From: Onstottus_B arcticum
GTDB lineage: Bacteria; Acidobacteriota; Blastocatellia; UBA7656
DNA length: 64,000 nt
Direction of reading: 5' to 3'
NCBI GenBank assembly: GCA_038040485.1
Contig: JBBPIE010000034.1
Coordinates: 1 to 64,000 of the forward strand
The notes under the pieces are model-generated. The model saw nothing but the letters and a program-made list of their open reading frames with translations. It had not been told where the DNA came from and did not search any database. Position 1 is the first letter of the stretch. Each line of letters starts with the position of its first letter. The translations under genes were made by a program, and so were the position numbers. Positions 52,661 through 58,823 of this stretch are shown here, piece by piece.

Positions 52661-52882
52661 CTAGAGGAGCGCGATGAACTCGTCGACGGTCAAGCCTGCC
52701 TGCCGGATGATAGCTCGCAACGTACTGCGGTCGAGTTCCTTGTGATTGGGAATGGTTGTTTGCGCGGACGGTGTGGTCCTGACCATTGTGATGTGGCTGC
52801 CGCGCTGGCGATAAACAACGAATCCAACCTTGCTTAGCGCTTTGACACACTCGACGCCGGAAACGACCGGCAGCTTACTCAC
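52661..52882 (-). CDS. hicA: HicA-type mRNA interferase toxin
   Basis: 73 residues, GTG start that overlaps the upstream hicB stop (GTGA). The double-stranded RNA-binding-like HicA fold is recognisable from SGVECVKALSKVGFVVYRQR and GSHITM, with the catalytic His in GSHITM, and NHKELDRSTLRAIIRQAGLT. HicA cleaves mRNA unless bound by HicB. The antitoxin-first order (hicB then hicA) is less common than hicA first. It ends 17 bases before hsdR, so it is inside the restriction operon. Confidence 0.9.
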   Translation of the reverse strand: MSKLPVVSGVECVKALSKVGFVVYRQRGSHITMVRTTPSAQTTIPNHKELDRSTLRAIIRQAGLTVDEFIALL

Positions 52883-53088
52883 GCAGCCACCTCCACCAGT
52901 TCCACGTTATCTTCGGGTATCGGCTCGCCGCGCTCGCGCAAGACTTCTTCGTGCAAGGAGATCGCTTCGCGAACGTTGACCAGCGCTTCGTCGCGCGTCT
53001 TACCCTGGCTGACGCAACCGGGCAGGCTGGGAACCTCGGCGACCACATAGCCATCTTCACCTGGATACAGCAGAACTCGTCTAGTCAT
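52879..53088 (-). CDS. hicB: HicB-type antitoxin
   Basis: 69 residues, preceded by GGAGGTGAGCGT. The partial RNase H fold of HicB is clear in DGYVVAEVPSLPGCVSQGKT followed by RDEALVNVREAISLHEE. No C-terminal DNA-binding (RHH or HTH) domain is present, so it neutralises HicA but may not repress transcription itself. Located between the RhuM gene and hicA. Confidence 0.9.
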   Translation of the reverse strand: MTRRVLLYPGEDGYVVAEVPSLPGCVSQGKTRDEALVNVREAISLHEEVLRERGEPIPEDNVELVEVAA

Positions 53089-53118
53089 ACGCTCACCTCC
53101 ATATGGTTTCAGCTTCGT

Positions 53119-54171
53119 TCATGACTTGGCCGGTTTGGGTTTCTTCGGTCGCGGTAACTTCTTCACCCGCTTCGCGGCCTCCTCGAAATCTACATCAACT
53201 TGACGCGGCTGCAAATCGGCGACGGCTCGGTAGCGGTCGTATTCCTGTTCCGCTTTTGCCTGAGCCATCTCGTGGGAGATGCGCCCAGCGTGGCTGAGGA
53301 TGTCGCGCTCATTGAGCGTCAGGAACGCATCCAGCTTCTTGATCCAATCTGCCATGTGCATAGAAACGCGCCGCATGGCTTGGCCTTCGGCGAAGATGAG
53401 GTATTGCTCGACGAGATTATTCAGTCCGGCCAGCTCCGGCGCGGTGAGGTAGTTCTTGGCTATGGCGACATCCTGCTTGCGAATCGTCACGCCGCGCCAG
53501 CTCGTCAGCCCGAGGTTTGGCTTGGCCGCGTCCACCCTGTCGTGAACGATCTCAGCAGCGGTCTGGCCGGTGATCGCCCAGTGCACTTTGTTCTGGACCG
53601 TTTTGAAGAAACGGATGCTGATCTCCTGCGTAGCGTCGTAGTCGATACTGGTCGCGTAGATGTCGGTGATCTTCTGGTAGAAGCGCCGCTCGGAGGTCCG
53701 GATGTCCTGAATCCGGCGCGTCAGTTCCTCGAAGTAGTCGAAGGGTTGGTCGGGATTTTTCAGACGCTCGTCATCGAGGACGAAGCCCTTGACGATGTAT
53801 TCCCGGAGGCGCTGGGTGGCCCAGATGCGGAACTGCGTGCCCCGAAGCGACTTCACCCGGTAGCCAACCGAGATGATGACATCGAGGTTGTAGAATTCGA
53901 CGCGCCGCTGCACCGATCGGGTGCCTTCCAGTTGAACTGTCAAGGATTCCTTGACGGTTGCCATCCGCTCCAACTCCCGCTCCTCATAGATGTTGTGAAT
54001 GTGCAGGCTGACGTTCTGCTTGGTGGTCTGGAACAGCTCCGCCATTTGCTGCTGCGTAAGCCAGACAGTTTCGCCCTCGAAGCGCACATCGATTTTTAGT
54101 TTCCCATCCTGCGTCTGGTACACAAGAAACTGGCCGCCCGGCGGCGGTGGTGTCTTAGATTTTCTACCCAT
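53119..54171 (-). CDS. RhuM family protein
   Basis: 350 residues. The N-terminal domain (about 15-130) has ETVWLTQQQMAELFQTTKQN, HIHNIYEERELE and VEFYNLDVIISVGYRVKS, then RGTQFRIWATQRLREYIVKG; these are RhuM (virulence RhuM/DUF4062-like) hallmarks. The middle contains IRFFKTVQNKVHWAITGQTA and the C-terminus is basic (KKLPRPKKPKPAKS). RhuM-type genes are common passengers of type I restriction loci; the biochemical role is not known. It lies between hsdS and hicB with the same orientation. Confidence 0.88.
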   Translation of the reverse strand: MGRKSKTPPPPGGQFLVYQTQDGKLKIDVRFEGETVWLTQQQMAELFQTTKQNVSLHIHNIYEERELERMATVKESLTVQLEGTRSVQRRVEFYNLDVIISVGYRVKSLRGTQFRIWATQRLREYIVKGFVLDDERLKNPDQPFDYFEELTRRIQDIRTSERRFYQKITDIYATSIDYDATQEISIRFFKTVQNKVHWAITGQTAAEIVHDRVDAAKPNLGLTSWRGVTIRKQDVAIAKNYLTAPELAGLNNLVEQYLIFAEGQAMRRVSMHMADWIKKLDAFLTLNERDILSHAGRISHEMAQAKAEQEYDRYRAVADLQPRQVDVDFEEAAKRVKKLPRPKKPKPAKS

Positions 54172-54201
54172 GATGGAGACTCCCGAATGAGTGCGGCGGG
54201 T

Positions 54202-54267
54202 GAACCTGTAAGTGATACTTACAAGTTCGGCTCACGAGTCGAACTATTAAGTGATACTCAATAGTTG
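54202..54267. repeat. Two related palindromes upstream of the RhuM gene
   Basis: GAACCTGTAAGT, loop GAT, ACTTACAAGTTC (54202-54228, one mismatch) and GAACTATTAAGT, loop GAT, ACTCAATAGTTG (54241-54267, two mismatches). Both have about 12-base arms and a 3-base loop, the geometry of the coding palindromes in the neighbouring Bro-N and DUF1016 genes. They could also be operators for the RhuM-HicBA-HsdR genes. Confidence 0.65.
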
Positions 54268-54307
54268 ATTGAGCCTGATATGGCGCGTTGTCGGGCATGC
54301 GTATTTC

Positions 54308-55528
54308 CTAGAGCTGGCCGGTGAAGGCTTGGTGCAGCAGCGACTTTTTCAAAGCCTCCAGCGCTGCGAGCTTGCGCTGGTAAATGGATTCGAGGCGCCG
54401 TGTTTCATCGGAAAAGCTTTCGAGTTTCTCCACGAGAACATTCTGCACGGAAAGCGGCGGGAACGGAATTGCGAACGCCGAAAGCATACCTTGGTTCAAA
54501 CTCTTGATGTTCGTGCCCGTGCCTCCGTCCGTAAGTCGCTTTCTGGAACTCGCAGACTTCATAAAATGACAGAGGTATATTGGCAGCACTTCACCGTTAG
54601 AGAGTCTGATGCGAATCGTGAAACCAGAGTGTGAAATCTTCTCCGTCACTTCGCCTACCAGAATGCACCGGCCGATCAGTTCGATGTTACCGTTCGACCG
54701 GACCGCGAGAATGTCGTCTTGCCTCAGCGAATCCAAAGCGCTCAGTTCGCCATCAATCGTGACCGTGTCGAGGTCATCGAGAGGCGCAGAGAAATTCTTC
54801 TGAAAATTCCTAACGCCCAGGATCTTGATGCACTCGCCTTTGCTGTCCTTCGTATAGTTGATTCCGTTTCGGAAGCTCGCAAGGCTGCCCAACGGTTTTT
54901 CCACCCACCCCGGGCCGCGCTGCGTGAAGACGGATTGGAGGTGGCTGTCGAAGATGGCGCGGGCGTTTTGAAGGTTCTTTTCGGCGTTGGCTTTGGCGGT
55001 GGCGATGCTCTCAAACGCTTCGTCGAGGATGCCGACGATCCGCAACTGTTCGGGGAGCGGGGGCAGTGTTATCTGGAAATCCCGCACCTGAGCCAAAGAA
55101 AGGTTCTGCTGAGCAACGCCGCCTTTGAACTTCTCGATTTGCTCAAGCACGATTCCCGTTGAAAGGGCTTTCAAAACAAACTCGGGCGAGACGTCATCGG
55201 ATTTCCTTAAACTGATAATCGCGAGAGCCTGATTCGTATTGGCAGGGACGATGTCTTCGGTCACAAATGCGGTTCGGCCAAGAGCGCCTGCGATTGAGAA
55301 AAGAATATCACCAGACTTAAGTTGAGATCTCCGCAATGCGTTATGACACTCCTGTGTAATCCGCGCCAACTTGTTCTCAATGAACTGTCCGTTCTCGGAG
55401 ATCGATTCAACTTTTACGAAATTGATCCCTTCCGGAACAAAAGCATGGCCCACCGATGTAGGCGTCGTGCCTTTTGTGATCACGTCAGACAGATCACCGA
55501 GTCTTTTGACTGGCCACTCGTTCTTCAC
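54308..55528 (-). CDS. hsdS: Type I restriction-modification specificity subunit S
   Basis: 406 residues, GTG start overlapping the previous stop (GTGA). Two target-recognition domains are visible: the first starts WPVKRLGDLSDVITKGTTPT, the second WVEKPLGSLASFRNGINYTK. Conserved helices follow each (ITLPPLPEQLRIVGILDEAF then ESIATAKANAEKNLQNARAI; C-terminal RRLESIYQRKLAALEALKKS). Together they set a bipartite target sequence for HsdM and HsdR. Length is normal. It is chained to the DUF1016-N gene rather than directly to hsdM. Confidence 0.93.
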   Translation of the reverse strand: MKNEWPVKRLGDLSDVITKGTTPTSVGHAFVPEGINFVKVESISENGQFIENKLARITQECHNALRRSQLKSGDILFSIAGALGRTAFVTEDIVPANTNQALAIISLRKSDDVSPEFVLKALSTGIVLEQIEKFKGGVAQQNLSLAQVRDFQITLPPLPEQLRIVGILDEAFESIATAKANAEKNLQNARAIFDSHLQSVFTQRGPGWVEKPLGSLASFRNGINYTKDSKGECIKILGVRNFQKNFSAPLDDLDTVTIDGELSALDSLRQDDILAVRSNGNIELIGRCILVGEVTEKISHSGFTIRIRLSNGEVLPIYLCHFMKSASSRKRLTDGGTGTNIKSLNQGMLSAFAIPFPPLSVQNVLVEKLESFSDETRRLESIYQRKLAALEALKKSLLHQAFTGQL

Positions 55529-55995
55529 AGCAGTCCCCGGATATTCCCCAGCAACCCCGCGCTCTCGATGTCGGGTCTCAATTTTCCAGACGCTGTCTGG
55601 AAAATCTGGGATTGCCCAGACAGTGTCTGGGTTTTTTGATGCGAGGAAGATTTTGCAGTCAGCGACTGCAATTTCTTGGTTCCGGCCAATTTTCGAGTCG
55701 CTGATTGGAAAATTGAAGTTCGATCTTGGTAGAACAAGTAGAAGCTTCGAATATAGGCAAGATTGCTGGCCGAGAAACCCTTGCCGAATTCTTTCGTCAG
55801 TCTTTCGGCCAAAGCCTTGAGGACCTCTTGCCCATACGCGGGCCGGCCTTTGCCCTTCTGCTCCTGCTCAACGATGCGCCGGCCGATTTCGAAATTGGTA
55901 TGGACCTGTACCAGGTCCACACCCCGCGCCACGCTGGTGCGGGCCGAAACTATCAGCTCGCGAATGTCGTCGAAGAAAGCTCTCGTAAGTTTCAC
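55525..55995 (-). CDS. Stand-alone DUF1016 N-terminal domain protein with repeat tail
   Basis: 156 residues, GTG start overlapping the Bro-N stop. DUF1016_N is present (VQVHTNFEIGRRIVEQEQKG and GKGFSASNLAYIRSFYLFYQ), as in the full-length relative at 24060. The C-terminal nuclease domain is absent; instead the last 55 residues are imperfect 10-13-residue repeats (IFQSATRKLAGTK, KLQSLTAKSSSHQ, KTQTLSGQSQ, IFQTASGKLRPDI), each encoded over a DNA palindrome. The stop overlaps hsdS by 4 bases. It may be a DNA- or RNA-binding accessory of the restriction complex or a truncated nuclease kept for translational coupling. Confidence 0.8.
   Translation of the reverse strand: MKLTRAFFDDIRELIVSARTSVARGVDLVQVHTNFEIGRRIVEQEQKGKGRPAYGQEVLKALAERLTKEFGKGFSASNLAYIRSFYLFYQDRTSIFQSATRKLAGTKKLQSLTAKSSSHQKTQTLSGQSQIFQTASGKLRPDIESAGLLGNIRGLL
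55581..55712. repeat. Four palindromes within the DUF1016-N gene
   Basis: Centres at about 55593, 55623, 55662 and 55701, spaced 30, 39 and 39 bases (all multiples of three). The first is a perfect 25-mer: arm ATTTTCCAGAC with loop GCT. The others have arms CCCAGAC (loop AGT), TTGCAGTC (loop AGC) and TTTTCGAGTC (loop GCT) with a few mismatches. Confidence 0.8.
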
Positions 55996-56657
55996 ATCAA
56001 CCCCCGAACGTCAGCCTCGGGCAATTTCAGTCGGTTACAACTTGTAACCGACTTGAGTGGAGCTCGCCCTCCGCCAGGAGGGTCATGTTTATAGACGCAC
56101 GCGGAACCAATTCCGCCCTCCGTCAGGAGGGCCATGTCGATCAGTGAAGAATAGATGCCTCCAAAGAACATGGCCCTCCTGACGGAGGGCGGGCGCCACT
56201 GGTCTTGGGTTCTATAAACATGGCCCTCCTGAGCGGAGGGCAACTGTCCAAACTTGAACTGGTGACAATCTGTCACCGCTTGACTTCCCCCTTTGTTCAA
56301 TCGCTCTCGGAGCTTATTCCAGTATTTTCGGGCCGTCTGATAGCCGGGCGACTGAGTCAGCACTTGAATGATATCCGCGACCGAGAAAAACCAGGTTTCA
56401 GCACTGGCGACGTCAGTGAGGCGCATCTTGCCGTCATCAGCCGCCATTTTCAACTGGTAACAGTTTGTTACCAGTTCACTCCCCTCCTTAGCTAAGCGGC
56501 CTTTGAGAACCTTCCAATACTTTCTGGACGCCTGATAGTCCGGTTGCTGAGTCAGAACTTGAATGATATCCACAACCGAGAAAAACCAGGTTTCGGTCTT
56601 CTCGTCGAAGACACGCCGGATTTCGCGTTCCTCAAACACGACGGGCAACAATTTCAT
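55992..56657 (-). CDS. Bro-N domain protein with internal duplication and a read-through repeat
   Basis: 221 residues, AAGGAGC 4 bases before the ATG, which overlaps the hsdM stop. Residues about 23-70 are a Bro-N (phage antirepressor type) unit: TWFFSVVDIIQVLTQQPDYQ, RKYWKVLKGRLAKEGSELVT then NCYQLK. A second copy spans about 87-136 (TWFFSVADIIQVLTQSPGYQ ... VTDCHQFKF). Residues about 139-198 are the translation of a four-hairpin repeat element, after which a third partial copy appears (SVTSCNRLKLPEADVRG). The frame stays open throughout and its stop overlaps the next gene. Bro-N domains bind DNA in phage antirepressors; here the gene is embedded in a restriction operon. Confidence 0.75.
   Translation of the reverse strand: MKLLPVVFEEREIRRVFDEKTETWFFSVVDIIQVLTQQPDYQASRKYWKVLKGRLAKEGSELVTNCYQLKMAADDGKMRLTDVASAETWFFSVADIIQVLTQSPGYQTARKYWNKLRERLNKGGSQAVTDCHQFKFGQLPSAQEGHVYRTQDQWRPPSVRRAMFFGGIYSSLIDMALLTEGGIGSACVYKHDPPGGGRAPLKSVTSCNRLKLPEADVRGLM
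56029..56476. repeat. Three 25-base palindromes marking Bro-N copies
   Basis: 56029-56053: arm AGTCGGTTACA, loop ACT, perfect. 56259-56283 region (core 56261-56277): GGTGACA, loop ATC, TGTCACC, flanks imperfect. 56452-56476: arm AACTGGTAACA, loop AAC, perfect. Each encodes the VT-x-C-x-(Q/R)-(L/F)-K end of one Bro-N copy. Confidence 0.85.
56066..56241. repeat. Four-hairpin repeat element A4, inside the Bro-N reading frame
   Basis: GCCCTCCGCCAGGAGGG plus TCATGTTTATAGA (56066-56095); GCCCTCCGTCAGGAGGGC plus CATGT (56115-56137); inverted ACATGGCCCTCCTGACGG.. (56168-56190); TCTATAAACATGGCCCTCC.. (56211-56241). Total 176 bases, the same plan and outer mark as element A2 (177 bases) but with unrelated stems. 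Confidence 0.8.
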
Positions 56658-58111
56658 AGAAGCTCCTTGATCCTGACTAGCGCCGCCGCGCTCTCGGCGT
56701 CCAACGCGGCAATCTCGTCCATGATCGCCTGCGGACTGCGGTGCGAGATTTCCTCGCCGGCGTTCGGGTTCTTCACTGAAAGGTCGAAGGTTGTCTGGTC
56801 GATGCTCTTGGCGTCCACGCTCCAGCTCTTGGGCGAGTCGGCGAAGGTCTTTTGCAGCGCAACGAACTCGGCGAGGTCGGCGTCGTTGAGCGGGTTGGTC
56901 TTGCCGAGGTTGCGACCGGGTTCGAGCTGGTAGTACCAAACCTTGCGCGTCGGAGCGCCTTTCTCGAAGAACAACACCACGGTCTTTACGCCCGCTCCCT
57001 GGAACGTCCCGCCAGGGCAGTCGAGCACCGTGTGAAGGCTGCAGCTTTCAAGCAGCAGCTTGCGCAGGCTTACCGAGGCGTTGTCGGTGTTGGAGAGAAA
57101 GGTGTTCTTGATGACCACGCCGCCGCGCCCGCCAGCCTTGAGCATCTTGATGAAGTGCTGGAGGAACAAGAAGGCGGTCTCGCCGGTTCGGATGGGGAAG
57201 TTCTGCTGGACCTCCTTGCGCTCCTTGCCGCCGAAGGGCGGATTCGCGAGCACCACGTCGTAGCGGTGCTTCTCCTGAATGTCGGCAAGGTTCTCGGTGA
57301 GAGTATTGTTGTGCAGGATGTTTGGCGCTTCGATGCCGTGCAGGATCATGTTCATGATCGCGATGACATAGGCGAGCGACTTCTTTTCCTTGCCGTAGAA
57401 GGTTCCCTTTTGAAGCTTGAGGTCCTCGGCGGTGGTGCGCTTGGGATGGGTCGCCTTGAGGTACTCGTACGATTCGCACAAGAAGCCCGCCGAGCCGCAC
57501 GCTCCGTCGTAGATACGCTCGCCCAGCCTGGGTTTCACGACCTTCACGATGGCCCGAATGAGCGGGCGCGGGGTGTAGTATTCGCCGCCGTTACGCCCCG
57601 CGTTGCCCATGTTCTTGATCTTGGCTTCGTAGAGGTGCGAGAGCTCGTGCTTCTCGGCTTGCGAGCGAAAGCGGAGCACATCGATGTGGTCGATGATCTC
57701 GCGCATGTTGTAGCCGCTTTGGATCTTGTTTTTGATCTCGCCAAAGATCTCGCCGATCTTGTACTCGATGGTGTTCGGCCCGCTGGCCTTTTGCTTGAAG
57801 GCGTGCAGATACGAAAAGAGCTTGTTGTTGACGAAGTCGCGAAGGTCGTCGCCGGTGAGCGCCTTGTTATGGTCGAGCTTGCCGTCCTTACTCTTGGGCG
57901 CTGCCCAGCTTTCCCATCGGTAAGTGGCGTCGAGGATGTAGCTGTACTTTTTCCTGTCTAGTGCGGCTTCATCGGCGAGGTCCTGCTCAAGACCGTCGAG
58001 ATACTTCAGGAACAGCAGCCAGGACGTCTGCTCGGTGTAATCGAGCTCGGTCGTGCATCCGGCTTCTTTCCAAAGCACATCGTCGATGTTTTTGAAGGCT
58101 TGTTCAAACAC
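56654..58111 (-). CDS. hsdM: Type I restriction-modification methyltransferase subunit M
   Basis: 485 residues from a GTG. The N-terminal helical HsdM_N domain (about 1-150) carries FKNIDDVLWKEAGCTTELDY. The N6-adenine methyltransferase domain has motif I (YDGACGSAGFLCESYEY, about 195) and the catalytic NPPF motif in VVLANPPFGGKER (about 290). It methylates adenine in the sequence chosen by HsdS. It heads the operon; its stop overlaps the Bro-N start by 4 bases (ATGA), so the accessory genes are translated by coupling. Confidence 0.95.
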   Translation of the reverse strand: MFEQAFKNIDDVLWKEAGCTTELDYTEQTSWLLFLKYLDGLEQDLADEAALDRKKYSYILDATYRWESWAAPKSKDGKLDHNKALTGDDLRDFVNNKLFSYLHAFKQKASGPNTIEYKIGEIFGEIKNKIQSGYNMREIIDHIDVLRFRSQAEKHELSHLYEAKIKNMGNAGRNGGEYYTPRPLIRAIVKVVKPRLGERIYDGACGSAGFLCESYEYLKATHPKRTTAEDLKLQKGTFYGKEKKSLAYVIAIMNMILHGIEAPNILHNNTLTENLADIQEKHRYDVVLANPPFGGKERKEVQQNFPIRTGETAFLFLQHFIKMLKAGGRGGVVIKNTFLSNTDNASVSLRKLLLESCSLHTVLDCPGGTFQGAGVKTVVLFFEKGAPTRKVWYYQLEPGRNLGKTNPLNDADLAEFVALQKTFADSPKSWSVDAKSIDQTTFDLSVKNPNAGEEISHRSPQAIMDEIAALDAESAAALVRIKELL

Positions 58112-58273
58112 GGGAGACTATCCTCTGAGCGGCTATCTTCGTTTTGGTCGTCTCTCTTGCGGGCTATTGGTTGGGAAGAGCGGGGCGCTGCAATACTCTA
58201 CAATCCAGCGCCAAGTAAGTTGTGTCGCTTGATAACGATCGACGGTCGCCGACGGAGAACGTCTGTGCGGAGG

Positions 58274-58492
58274 TCACGCGTACATCAAGCGACCTTTCGG
58301 CTCGGGTATCGCACGACCCAATTCTCTCGCCGTTTCAATCCACTCTTGAATGATCATATCCACGTTGGCCAAAGCCGCAGCGTGAGTCGGTCCATCTGCC
58401 GCGCAGCCTGGCAACTCAGGTACTTCTGCGATGAACGCCTCGTCCTCGTTGCTCCAGTAAATGATTATTTCGTACTTGTAGTTATTGTTCAT
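58274..58492 (-). CDS. HicB-like antitoxin (second hic locus)
   Basis: 72 residues from the ATG at 58492. HicB hallmark: KYEIIIYWSNEDEAFIAEVP then ELPGCAADGPTHAAALANVD. The C-terminus is short with no DNA-binding domain. Its 5' end overlaps the 3' end of the HicA-type gene by 11 bases, the classical hicA-hicB order, opposite to the other locus. Upstream of hsdM on the same strand. Confidence 0.85.
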   Translation of the reverse strand: MNNNYKYEIIIYWSNEDEAFIAEVPELPGCAADGPTHAAALANVDMIIQEWIETARELGRAIPEPKGRLMYA

Positions 58493-58745
58493 CTCTCTCA
58501 CCTGCCATTTTGTAGCGAGCAATCACTCGTCGGACTTGCTTTACCTGATACGGTTTGGCCTTCGATGCTTTAGGCTGAAGATTGAGAATATCTGCGACAT
58601 CCTCTTTCGTAAAGATGTGATGGCTGCCTCGAATGCGTTCATCAAAACCCAAGTGCCGGAGCAACCCACACAAATCTTCGAATGAAATGTTTGCATCCGA
58701 TGCGCCTCGCAGAATCTGAAGCAGTGTCCTCTCGTGCTTGGCCAC
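58482..58745 (-). CDS. HicA-like toxin (second hic locus)
   Basis: 87 residues, GTG start. HicA-like fold: ISFEDLCGLLRHLGFDERIR then GSHHIFTKEDV with the catalytic His in RGSHHIF, and a C-terminal basic helix (YQVKQVRRVIARYKM). Paired with the HicB-like gene by an 11-base overlap. Sequence is clearly different from the HicA at 52661, so cross-neutralisation is unlikely. Confidence 0.85.
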   Translation of the reverse strand: MAKHERTLLQILRGASDANISFEDLCGLLRHLGFDERIRGSHHIFTKEDVADILNLQPKASKAKPYQVKQVRRVIARYKMAGERDEQ

Positions 58746-58823
58746 CGCGCAACCTTACCACATCAGGAGCGGAGACTCTCCACGACCCCACACGTCGAGG
58801 GGACGGAATCAACCGCCCGGCCT

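Noticed and set aside
51282..52664. 460-codon plus-strand ORF
   Set aside because: Antisense shadow of hsdR, whose helicase motifs fix the coding strand.
54202..54267. Intrinsic terminator after hsdS
   Set aside because: Palindromes are AT-rich with 3-base loops and no T-tract; better explained as the palindrome family or as operators.
56066..56241. CRISPR-like array in the restriction locus
   Set aside because: Units are mirrored, differ in stem and flank, and lack regular spacers.
56852..57961. 369-codon plus-strand ORF
   Set aside because: Antisense to hsdM, which has clear methyltransferase motifs.
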